Shown in pieces: positions 7,124 to 13,350 of a DNA stretch of 17,574 bases; positions within the stretch are counted from its first letter, which is position 1, and each line of letters begins with the position of its first letter. Origin of the DNA: Streptosporangiaceae bacterium (lineage in GTDB: Bacteria > Actinomycetota > Actinomycetes > Streptosporangiales > Streptosporangiaceae). The stretch spans positions 1 through 17,574 of the forward strand of contig JASIGD010000160.1 of assembly GCA_030045295.1 (NCBI GenBank). The letters run 5' to 3'. Below the pieces are notes generated by a model. That model did no database searches, had not been told where the DNA came from, and worked only from the letters and a program-made list of their open reading frames with translations. The translations under genes were made by a program, and so were the position numbers.

Positions 7124-9436
7124 ATGGGGCAGGGTTTCTGTCGGATGGTCCTCGTCGTCGCCGATGACGCGGACCCGGCCGCGGCGGCGGTGATCGGCCG
7201 CATCGCTGACCGCCTTCGCGCTGAGGGGTTCAGCCTCATATACGCCACGACGGCGCGCGATGGCATCGCTCAGGCGCGGGAGAACCGGGCCATCGGCTGC
7301 GTGCTGCTGGACTGGGATATTGGCCCCCCCGACCCCGGCGGGCGGCATGCGCTCGACGTCATCGGCGAGGTTCGCCGCCTGTCCGCCGACCTGCCCGTCT
7401 TCCTGCTGACCAGCCGCACGGTGACCGGGAGCCTTCCGCTGAAGGTACAGCGGGAGATCCAGGAGTACGTATGGCTGTTGGAGGATACCCCCGAGTTCAT
7501 CGCCGGCCGGGTGTCATTCGCCGTGCGCCGCTACGAGCGGGGGCTGCTTCCGCCGTTTTTCCGGGCGCTGGCTGAGTTCTCCGATGAGCACGAGTACTCG
7601 TGGCACACGCCGGGCCATTCCGGCGGTGCGGCGTTCCTGAAGACGCCGGTCGGCCGGGTGTTCCACAACTTCTACGGCGAGCAGGTCTTCCGATCGGATT
7701 TGTCGGTGTCAGTCCCGGAGCTGGGGTCGCTGCTAGACCATTCGGGCCCGGCCGGCGCGGCCGAGGCCAACGCGGCGCGGGTCTTCGGTGCGGACATGAC
7801 TTTCTTCGTGCTGAACGGAACCTCCACCGCCAACCAGATCGTCGGACACTCGTGCCTGGTGGCCGGTGACGTCGTGCTGGCCGACCGAAACTGCCACAAG
7901 TCGATCAGCTACGCGCTGACCGTCACCGGCGCGCTGCCGGCCTACCTGCTGCCAACCCGCAACGGCTACGGCATCATCGGGCCGATCCCGGCCCGTGCCC
8001 TCACGGCCGGGGCGGTACGGTCGCTGATCGCCGCGAGCCCGCTGGCGTCCGGCGCGGAATCCCCGAACCCCGTCTACGCGGTGGTCACCAACTCCACCTA
8101 CGACGGCCTGTGCTACCACGCCGACCGGGTCACCGAGCTTCTGGGCGAGTCGGTGCCGCGGGTGCACTTCGACGAGGCCTGGTACGGGTACGCGGCGTTT
8201 CATCCGATCTACCGCGGCCGCTTCGCGATGCATGAGCGTTCAGCCGACGCGCGCCGGGGGCCCACGGTGTTCGCCACCCAGTCGACGCACAAGCTGCTGG
8301 CCGCGTTCTCTCAGGCCTCGATGATCCACGTACGGTCAAGTCCGCGGGCGCCGGTGGACCGCTCCCGCTTCAACCAGGCGTACATGATGCACGGGTCGAC
8401 CTCGCCGCTGTACCAGCTGATCGCCTCCTGCGACGTGGCCGCGGCCATGATGGCAGGCCCGGGCGGGCGGGCCCTGACCGGCGAATGCGTGGACGAGGCC
8501 GTGACCTTCCGGCGCGCCATGGTCCGCACCGCCCGCGAGCTGGCCAGCGGCCCGGGCCCGGGCTGGTTCTTCTCGGTATGGCAGCCGCGGGAGGTTACCA
8601 CGCCGGAAGACGGCCGCCGGGTCGATTTCCTCGACGCCGACCCCGCGATGCTGCGGGAAAGCCCGGAATGCTGGATGCTGCGTCCGGGGGAGGACTGGCA
8701 CGGCTTCGGCGATCTGGAGGACGGCTACTGCATGCTCGACCCGATCAAGGTCACCATCACCACTCCCGGCGTCGATGCCGCTGGCGCCGTCGCTGACCAG
8801 GGCATCCCGGCCCAGGTCGTGACGCAGTTCCTGGACGAGCGGGGGATCGAGGTGGAGAAGACCGGCGACTACGTGATCTTGCTGCTGTTCTCGATGGGAA
8901 TCACGCGCGGCAAGTGGGGCACGTTGCTGGAGACCCTGCTGGAGTTCAAGGACCATTACGACCGCGGGACCCCGCTCGAGGACGCCATCCCGCGGCTCGT
9001 GGCGCAGTACCCGCAGCGCTACGCGGGCCTCACCCTCAAAGACCTGTGCGACCAGATGCACGCCGAGCTGCGAGCCCAGCACGTCGTGGGCCTGCTCGAC
9101 CAGGCGTTCGGCGCGCTGCCCGTCCCGGTGCTGCCCCCCGGACGCGCCTACCAGCTGCTCGTACGGAACCAGGTCGAATGGGTGGAGGCGGATCACATGG
9201 GCGGGCGGGTGACCGCGGTCATGGTCGTCCCGTACCCGCCGGGTATCCCGCTGCTCATGCCGGGCGAGAGCGCCGGGCCGCCCGGCGGGCCGGCCCTGGG
9301 GTACCTGCGGGCTCTGCAGGGCCTGGACCGCAAGTTCCCCGGGTTCAGTCACGACATCCATGGCGTGGAACCGGCCGCCGACGGGACCTACCGGGTCATG
9401 TGCCTCACCGATGAGGCGCTGAAGGCAGGCGCGTGA
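7124..9436 (+). CDS. Orn/Lys/Arg decarboxylase family, PLP-dependent, with N-terminal receiver-like wing domain
   Basis: This encodes 770 residues, comparable to the large inducible decarboxylases AdiA and LdcI. Residues 8 to about 130 form the flavodoxin/receiver-like wing domain (MVLVVADDADP, then CVLLDWDIGPP). The fold type I PLP core follows: HTPGHSGGAAF near 163, NGTSTANQIV, DRNCHKS with H258 for ring stacking, HFDEAWYGYAAFHP with D350 for the pyridine nitrogen, and QSTHKLLAAFSQ with K390 as the Schiff-base lysine. The C-terminal domain has GIEVEKTGDYVILLLFSMGI and the late PYPPGIPLLMPGE and PGFSHDIHGVEP, typical of lysine/arginine decarboxylases. These make cadaverine, agmatine or putrescine and CO2, often for acid resistance or polyamine supply. 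Which amino acid is used cannot be told. A GGAAAGAG sequence precedes ATG 7124; ATG 7145 is an alternative start. Confidence 0.92.
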   Translation: MGQGFCRMVLVVADDADPAAAAVIGRIADRLRAEGFSLIYATTARDGIAQARENRAIGCVLLDWDIGPPDPGGRHALDVIGEVRRLSADLPVFLLTSRTVTGSLPLKVQREIQEYVWLLEDTPEFIAGRVSFAVRRYERGLLPPFFRALAEFSDEHEYSWHTPGHSGGAAFLKTPVGRVFHNFYGEQVFRSDLSVSVPELGSLLDHSGPAGAAEANAARVFGADMTFFVLNGTSTANQIVGHSCLVAGDVVLADRNCHKSISYALTVTGALPAYLLPTRNGYGIIGPIPARALTAGAVRSLIAASPLASGAESPNPVYAVVTNSTYDGLCYHADRVTELLGESVPRVHFDEAWYGYAAFHPIYRGRFAMHERSADARRGPTVFATQSTHKLLAAFSQASMIHVRSSPRAPVDRSRFNQAYMMHGSTSPLYQLIASCDVAAAMMAGPGGRALTGECVDEAVTFRRAMVRTARELASGPGPGWFFSVWQPREVTTPEDGRRVDFLDADPAMLRESPECWMLRPGEDWHGFGDLEDGYCMLDPIKVTITTPGVDAAGAVADQGIPAQVVTQFLDERGIEVEKTGDYVILLLFSMGITRGKWGTLLETLLEFKDHYDRGTPLEDAIPRLVAQYPQRYAGLTLKDLCDQMHAELRAQHVVGLLDQAFGALPVPVLPPGRAYQLLVRNQVEWVEADHMGGRVTAVMVVPYPPGIPLLMPGESAGPPGGPALGYLRALQGLDRKFPGFSHDIHGVEPAADGTYRVMCLTDEALKAGA

Positions 9437-9577
9437 TGCTGCGGCGTGCCGTCAGGCCGCGGCAGATCTTCCCGAACAGGCCGTGGCGCTGGCCTGACCC
9501 CGCCTATCGGATGATGCGCGGCGGCCGGACAATACTGATGAGCCAGTGGCCAGCTAGCGTAGAGGAGGGCGATCGGG

Positions 9578-9823
9578 ATGAGCGACGAGCAGGGTGGCGA
9601 GATGACCGGCGAGGCCAGCGATCCGGGCGGGGAGGCCCTGCGGCACGAGCTCACCCGGAACGTGGTGCAGTCCGAGGACCTGCCGCTGGGTTACCAGCTA
9701 GAGGGGCCGGCGGAGCCCGGCGCGGATGCCGACGTCCCCGGCGTGCTGGGCGGCTCAGGCGTCACCATCATTTCCGAAGACGAGGACGAGCCCGATAATC
9801 GATGGTCCGAGCGTCCTCGGTGA
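9578..9823 (+). CDS. Small acidic hypothetical protein
   Basis: This encodes 81 residues rich in E, D and G, with no membrane segment or recognised domain. The middle (LTRNVVQSEDLPLGYQLEGP) is the least biased part, followed by GVLGGSGVTIISEDEDEPD near the C-terminus. GAGGAGGG precedes the ATG by about nine bases, a strong ribosome binding site that supports translation. It lies 141 bases after the decarboxylase and 98 before the thioredoxin on the same strand, so it could belong to their transcript. I do not recognise the family. A longer overlapping frame from 9433 in another phase lacks these signs. Confidence 0.6.
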   Translation: MSDEQGGEMTGEASDPGGEALRHELTRNVVQSEDLPLGYQLEGPAEPGADADVPGVLGGSGVTIISEDEDEPDNRWSERPR

Positions 9824-9921
9824 CCGGCCTGATGACGGGTCCTGGCGAGCCGACGGACTCGGCATGAGCAGCTGCGCCTTGATCGGGAAGAGACCTGGCG
9901 TCGCAGAAGGAGAATGCAGCC

Positions 9922-10359
9922 ATGCCAGGTGAGCTGATCCGATGCCCGCACTGCGGCCAGACCAACCGGATCCCGGCCGCGGCGGCCGGGACGCCCCGCT
10001 GCGGGAAATGCCACCAGCCGCTGCCGTGGATCGCCGATGCCGACGACGCCACGTTCGCCGACGTCGCGGATGCCGCCAAGATCCCCGTCATCGTCGATCT
10101 CTGGGCGCCCTGGTGCGGGCCGTGCCGCATGGTCAGCCCGGCCCTGGAGCAACTCGCCCGCGACTTGGCGGGCCAGGTGAAGCTCGTCAAAGTGAATGTC
10201 GATATCTCGCCGCAGCTGTCGCAGCGGTTTGCGGCGCAGGCGATTCCGACGTTGCTCGTGCTGCGCGGCGGGCGCGTGGTGGCCAGGCAGACGGGCGCGG
10301 CCCCGTTGGCCGCGCTGCGAGCCTGGGTCGACAACGCGCTCGCCACGGCCGGCCACTGA
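9922..10359 (+). CDS. trxC: Thioredoxin with N-terminal zinc ribbon (thioredoxin 2 type)
   Basis: This encodes 145 residues. The N-terminus carries two CxxC pairs, CPHC at residues 8-11 and CGKC at 27-30, forming the zinc-binding ribbon characteristic of thioredoxin 2 (TrxC). The thioredoxin fold follows, with the active-site WCGPC at 64-68, the strand VKLVKVNVDISPQL and the cis-proline segment AIPTLLVLRGG near residue 107. TrxC reduces protein disulfides in the cytoplasm, and its zinc site is linked to oxidative-stress sensing in E. coli. AAGGAG precedes the ATG by about ten bases. It follows the acidic small gene and the decarboxylase on the same strand and ends before a long inverted repeat. 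The gene symbol rests on the domain layout. Confidence 0.93.
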   Translation: MPGELIRCPHCGQTNRIPAAAAGTPRCGKCHQPLPWIADADDATFADVADAAKIPVIVDLWAPWCGPCRMVSPALEQLARDLAGQVKLVKVNVDISPQLSQRFAAQAIPTLLVLRGGRVVARQTGAAPLAALRAWVDNALATAGH

Positions 10360-10371
10360 GGTTCGGCGGAT

Positions 10372-10474
10372 CGGCCGGCGCCCCGGCGTCCTCTGTCAGG
10401 TTGCCGCGTCTTGGCCGCCGAGGGCTGCGGGGCAAAGCGAGCTCCTGCCTGCGGCCCGCCCGGGGCGCCGGCCG
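10372..10474. terminator. Long-range inverted repeat between convergent genes
   Basis: CGGCCGGCGCCCCGG (10372-10386) is the exact reverse complement of CCGGGGCGCCGGCCG (10460-10474), with 73 bases between. It starts 12 bases after the trxC stop, ahead of the convergent DUF6582-like gene. It may form a bidirectional terminator, although the loop is long and there is no U-tract. Confidence 0.35.
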
Positions 10475-10505
10475 GCCGATGGGCCGCACAGCGGGCGTCG
10501 CTACG

Positions 10506-10814
10506 TCAGCTCTCGTGCATGAGATCGCGCCAGGATTGTTCGCTCACCTGAACGCCGAAGTATGACGCGGCCTGGAGGATATTGGCGAAGGCAAGCGCGC
10601 GGTCCGCGTCGGTGGCGCCCTCGACCTGGTCGAACCGGGCTAGCGCGTTGCGGACGTGGCTGGCCGACACGAGCGGCTCCTTGCGCAGCCCGGGGAATGC
10701 GAACGCCGAGTCGGGCAGCTGGTCAACCTGGGCGGCATCCAGCGTGCCGCTGACCTGCCCGGAATCGGCTGGCGGCCGCCACGTGGGGGCATCGTTCTGT
10801 GCGCGATCCTGCAT
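10506..10814 (-). CDS. Small soluble protein resembling DUF6582
   Basis: This encodes 102 residues. The core reads LPDSAFAFPGLRKEPLVSAS, then HVRNALARFDQVEGATDADR, then a helix ending FGVQVSEQSWRDLM. I recall this pattern (an S-A-F-A-F-P start, K-x-P-L, H-V-R-N-A-x-A-R-F) from short actinobacterial proteins annotated as DUF6582; no biochemical role is known to me. The N-terminal 35 residues look disordered. AGGAG lies eight bases before the ATG at 10814, so the upstream in-frame start is unlikely. It lies downstream of the hydrolase-cyclase gene on the same strand, 217 bases away, and probably has its own promoter. The family assignment comes from memory. Confidence 0.72.
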   Translation of the reverse strand: MQDRAQNDAPTWRPPADSGQVSGTLDAAQVDQLPDSAFAFPGLRKEPLVSASHVRNALARFDQVEGATDADRALAFANILQAASYFGVQVSEQSWRDLMHES

Positions 10815-10949
10815 GATCCGGTCTCCTGTCCTCACTGTGCCTTGAGCTGCCGGGCACGGGCGGCGATCATGGCCCGAGCTCCGCCGTCCGGAGGTGATGT
10901 GCGCTGTCGCCGGCGGTGGCGGCGAAGGGAACCTCCGCCCACCATTGTT

Positions 10950-10972
10950 GCGCTACCGTTCGGCGGTGGCGC
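10950..10972. repeat. Stem-loop between the cyclase and DUF6582-like genes
   Basis: GCGCTACCG (10950-10958), loop TTCGG, CGGTGGCGC (10964-10972) forms a 9-bp stem with one G-U pair if the plus strand is transcribed and one mismatch on the minus strand. It lies about 60 bases beyond the cyclase stop and may be part of its terminator. Confidence 0.3.
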
Positions 10973-11031
10973 ATCGCGTACCGGTTAAAGGCAGGTCACC
11001 GGGATCGGGTCCCGATAAAGGTGAGAAGCAG

Positions 11032-12393
11032 TCAGATAACGCCTGGGTCGACCGAGTAGAGCCGCCATTCGCCAGGCAGCCCCTTGAGCGGCACGCAACC
11101 GCGGTCAAGGAACCTCAGCCCCGATCCGGCCACCAGGTCCCGCACGGTACCGGACACCACGACCTCATCTGGCTGAGCCTCGGCCGCGACGCGCGCGCCG
11201 ATGTGCACGGCGATGCCGGTGATCTTGCCGTCGACTATCTCGCACTCACCGGTGTGCAGCCCCGCGCGTACGTGCAGCCCCAGTTCGCGGACGCCGTCGC
11301 TGATCGCGCGCGCGCACCGGATCGCGCGCGCGGGCCCGTCGAAACTGGCGAAGAAACCGTCCCCGGCCGTATCGATCTCGCGTCCGGAATAGCGCACGAG
11401 CTGCCGGCGTACCAGGGCGTGATGCTGCTCCACCAGGCCGCGCCAATTCCGGTCGCCGACCTCGGCGAGCGTCGCGGTGGAGTCCGCGATGTCGGTGAAC
11501 AGCACCGTCGCCAGCACCCGGTCGGTCTCGACCATGTCCCACTCGCCGCGCTTCCAGAGCCCGACCAGGAAAGGCTTGAGCTCGGCGACGATCTGCCCGG
11601 AATCGACCCACCATCCGTGGTCGACGCCGGCCAGTTCCACGAACCTGGCGCCGGGCACACGGCCGGCGAGGTAACGCATCGAATCGGCGGACACGTCCTG
11701 GTCCTCGGCGCGATTGAGAGAAAGCGCCGGGACCCGGATCGACGAAAGCGTGCCAGACACATCGATCTCGCTGTTCATCAGCGACATCGCCTTGATCGCG
11801 CCGGGGCTCGCGCTGCCTTGCACCCACCGGCGCCACCACCGCTTCGCAGCCGGGTCGCCGGCGGTCGTCGGAGCCATGTCGCGGAGCCTCTCGTCGCACC
11901 ACTCGTCGGTGCCGCGGACGCCCTCCTCGCTCTGCAGAAAAGCGCGCCATTCTTCAGGGGTCGCCGCCCACGGGTAGTCATCGGTCCGGAACCACGACAC
12001 CGGCGTGCTGTACAGGACCAGAGCCGCGGTCCGCTCCGGATAGGTGGCCGCGAACAGCATCGACATGGGCCCGCCCTCGGAAAAACCCATAATCGCGGCG
12101 CGCCTGGACCCGGCGGCATCCATCACCGCGCGGATATCGTCCATCCGCGTCTCGAGATCCGGGATCCCGTGCGCGCGGTCCGACATCCCGATGCCGCGCT
12201 TGTCGAACAAGATCAGGCGAGCGAACGACGACACGCCGCGATAGAAATCGGCGGCACTGCCCTCCCACGGGACGCCGAAGTTCGACAGCACCCAGCCGCT
12301 GACGAAAACAACGTCCATCGGACCGTCACCGACCACCCCGTAAGCGATGTGCACGTCACCGCTGCGGGCGTACCGGATCTCTGGGGACTCCAC
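11032..12393 (-). CDS. Alpha/beta hydrolase-class III adenylate/guanylate cyclase fusion
   Basis: This encodes 453 residues in two domains, the layout known from Mycobacterium tuberculosis Rv1900c (LipJ). Residues 1 to about 280 are an alpha/beta hydrolase: the nucleophile elbow GFSEGG with S105, a probable histidine at H259 (GVDHG), and an acidic candidate at D231/D233. Residues 290-453 are a class III cyclase domain: VLFTDIADST with metal-binding D301 and GDGFFASF with D345. The residue where purine-recognising Lys usually sits appears to be D341, and the transition-state Asn position appears to be H397, with R401 kept. I recall such variants as common in actinobacterial hydrolase-linked cyclases, so activity and nucleotide preference are uncertain. 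The start is a GTG without a good ribosome binding site, and promoter-like elements fit a leaderless transcript. Confidence 0.9.
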   Translation of the reverse strand: MESPEIRYARSGDVHIAYGVVGDGPMDVVFVSGWVLSNFGVPWEGSAADFYRGVSSFARLILFDKRGIGMSDRAHGIPDLETRMDDIRAVMDAAGSRRAAIMGFSEGGPMSMLFAATYPERTAALVLYSTPVSWFRTDDYPWAATPEEWRAFLQSEEGVRGTDEWCDERLRDMAPTTAGDPAAKRWWRRWVQGSASPGAIKAMSLMNSEIDVSGTLSSIRVPALSLNRAEDQDVSADSMRYLAGRVPGARFVELAGVDHGWWVDSGQIVAELKPFLVGLWKRGEWDMVETDRVLATVLFTDIADSTATLAEVGDRNWRGLVEQHHALVRRQLVRYSGREIDTAGDGFFASFDGPARAIRCARAISDGVRELGLHVRAGLHTGECEIVDGKITGIAVHIGARVAAEAQPDEVVVSGTVRDLVAGSGLRFLDRGCVPLKGLPGEWRLYSVDPGVI

Positions 12394-12399
12394 ATGCGT

Positions 12400-12428
12400 A
12401 GTTTGCTCCCGCGGCTACGACCGGACAA
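12400..12428 (-). promoter_or_regulatory. Candidate promoter giving a leaderless cyclase mRNA
   Basis: On the minus strand TTGTCC (12423-12428) and CAAACT (12400-12405) are separated by 17 bases, and the GTG start lies six bases after the -10. Transcription would begin at or next to the start codon, consistent with the lack of a ribosome binding site. Confidence 0.35.
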
Positions 12429-12467
12429 GGCTGGTGTCCCAGCCTGACAGGCGGCAGGCTGAACGCA

Positions 12468-12620
12468 TGGCCATCAACCTGCACAGGTTCCAGCTCATCC
12501 TGCTGCGTCGGCCCGATGACGCGCCGAGCTACTATCGCGCCCAGCCCCTGGCCCCGCGGCCGCCGGCCCGGGTTACCGGGGCGTTTCGCTCTGGTCCTGG
12601 GCCGGCATATAGCTGCCGAT
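12468..12620 (+). pseudogene. Possible truncated YCII-like gene start
   Basis: The plus strand encodes a 50-residue frame beginning MAINLHRFQLILLRRPDDAP. That opening resembles the first strand of YCII-family proteins (FQLVLLRR-x-x-x-AP), but the rest is proline-rich and lacks the family's histidine/aspartate core. It has only a weak ribosome binding site and its 3' part overlaps the small minus-strand gene at 12573. It could be a decayed fragment or a chance frame. Confidence 0.2.
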
Positions 12621-12800
12621 GAGCCGGTAACCGTCCAGCGAAGAAACCCAGCGCAGCGGACCGATCGCCGTTGGCGGTACCGCCCCGCTGGTGGACAAGA
12701 CACATTCCCACATGTGCACCTGTTCATCGTTGGCCATTTTGGCGACGCGGGCCGCCGTCCGGCCGGCCAGCCGCGCGCGCCTGGCGACCCAGGCCATCAT
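12573..12800 (-). CDS. Small hypothetical protein, second gene of an overlapping pair
   Basis: This encodes 75 residues: a basic N-terminal helix (MMAWVARRARLAGRTAARVA), then MANDEQVHMWECVLSTSGAV, then PLRWVSSLDGYRLIGSYMPA. The ATG at 12800 overlaps the stop of the upstream gene in an ATGA arrangement, and GGAAAGG lies about ten bases before it, indicating translational coupling. An internal start at ATG 12737 would give a 54-residue form lacking the basic helix. I do not recognise the family. The W-x-C, LRW and LDGYR clusters look like a compact conserved core rather than a shadow frame. It lies upstream of the hydrolase-cyclase on the same strand, 179 bases away. Confidence 0.62.
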   Translation of the reverse strand: MMAWVARRARLAGRTAARVAKMANDEQVHMWECVLSTSGAVPPTAIGPLRWVSSLDGYRLIGSYMPAQDQSETPR

Positions 12801-12940
12801 TTCCCGGGCGCCTTTCCGGACCGCGCGATCTGCGCGAGCGCCTTGGCCCGGACGATGTCCGGGTCTCGCGGGTCCGACGAGAGTGGCTCGAACCACGGAC
12901 CTTTCCGGGTTCTCTGTCGTTCGATGCGGATACGCTTCAT
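12797..12940 (-). CDS. Small basic protein, 47 residues, first gene of an overlapping pair
   Basis: The minus strand encodes 47 residues from ATG 12940 to TGA 12797-12799: a basic start (MKRIRIERQRTRKG), then PWFEPLSSDPRDPDIVRAKA, then LAQIARSGKAPGK. The segment DPRDPDIVRAKAL is one I recall from short actinobacterial hypothetical proteins of unknown function. GGGGAGGT lies five to six bases before the ATG, the best ribosome binding site in this part of the window. The stop overlaps the next gene by four bases, so the two are very likely co-translated. It is too short for ordinary length cut-offs and easily missed. Confidence 0.72.
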   Translation of the reverse strand: MKRIRIERQRTRKGPWFEPLSSDPRDPDIVRAKALAQIARSGKAPGK

Positions 12941-13022
12941 CGCTGACCTCCCCAAGGTCATTGATCGTGCACGGCCAGGCCGGCCAGGTCGCGTCCCTCG
13001 TCTGTGCTGGCGTCCTGGACCC

Positions 13023-13058
13023 GTCTTTCCGCCACCGGGGTACCGGTGGCGGAAAGAC
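13023..13058. terminator. Perfect 16-bp hairpin
   Basis: GTCTTTCCGCCACCGG (13023-13038), loop GGTA, CCGGTGGCGGAAAGAC (13043-13058). On the minus strand it lies 50 bases after the stop of the SDR remnant, which fits a terminator without a U-tract. It would also lie at the 5' end of any transcript started from the TTGACA at 13097-13102 towards the small gene pair, so a leader role is the alternative. Confidence 0.5.
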
Positions 13059-13072
13059 CGGCTGCTGGTTCA

Positions 13073-13102
13073 ACTTTGATGAACCGACAATCGGTCTGTC
13101 AA
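13073..13102 (-). promoter_or_regulatory. Candidate promoter for the small gene pair
   Basis: On the minus strand TTGACA (13097-13102), a consensus -35, is followed after 18 bases by CAAAGT (13073-13078), a poor -10. The start would be near 13066 with a leader of about 125 bases that includes the perfect hairpin. Confidence 0.3.
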
Positions 13103-13107
13103 TTGGA

Positions 13108-13275
13108 TTAGGGTGCGCCCGGCCGGTCAAAGTAGCGGCCTGCCTCCAGATCAGCGATCAGCCCGGGACGCAGTGGCTGCCACCCCAAAAGCTCCTGGGT
13201 TATGGCGCTGGAGGTCGGGTTGTCGAGCGTGACGAGGGCAGCCAGGAAGCCGAAGTGGTAAGCGCGGGGGAAAGC
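13108..13275 (-). pseudogene. C-terminal remnant of an SDR-type NAD(P)-binding protein
   Basis: On the minus strand the last 55 or so codons of a frame ending in TAA at 13108-13110 read as an SDR C-terminus: HFGFLAALVTLDNPTSSAIT, then QELLGWQPLRPGLIADLEAG, then RYF. The pattern HFG-x-L, D-x-P-x-SS-x-x-T-x-x-LGW-x-P and GLI-x-DL-x-x-G-x-YF is one I recognise from the ends of NmrA/epimerase-like SDR proteins. The frame continues upstream through the epimerase gene but there looks like antisense shadow, so the N-terminal Rossmann part is missing. It is probably left over from a deletion or from insertion of the plus-strand epimerase gene. Confidence 0.6.
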
Positions 13276-13350
13276 GGCGCTGGAGGCTGTCACAGCTTCG
13301 CGTGCTGCCGTGTCTTCAGGGAAAAGCACCACGCGAGGAAGGAAAAGATC

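Larger units (their letters stand above)
12941..13350. other. 410-base region between the small gene pair and the epimerase
   Basis: No intact gene is present. It contains a perfect hairpin (13023-13058), a minus-strand TTGACA with a possible -10 (13073-13102), the SDR remnant (13108-13275) and the epimerase ribosome binding site just before 13351. Confidence 0.6.

Noticed and set aside
5402..7348. 648-codon open frame on the minus strand
   Set aside because: It lies antisense to the GNAT-AAA+ gene and overlaps the DUF2252 start. Its translation is rich in R, P, G and H with no domain, as expected for a shadow in high-GC DNA.
8336..9361. 341-codon open frame on the minus strand
   Set aside because: It is antisense to the decarboxylase C-terminal half, with biased composition and no motif.
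9433..9798. 121-codon frame starting at the decarboxylase stop
   Set aside because: Its second half is R/G-rich and it overlaps the better supported acidic gene at 9578, which has GAGGAGGG upstream.
10894..12447. 517-codon open frame on the plus strand
   Set aside because: It is antisense to the hydrolase-cyclase gene, whose motifs are unmistakable; the translation has no recognisable domain.
12691..13350. Upstream in-frame extension of the epimerase to 12691
   Set aside because: The Rossmann motif begins exactly at ATG 13351, which has a GGAAGG ribosome binding site. The extension overlaps the small gene pair and the SDR remnant.
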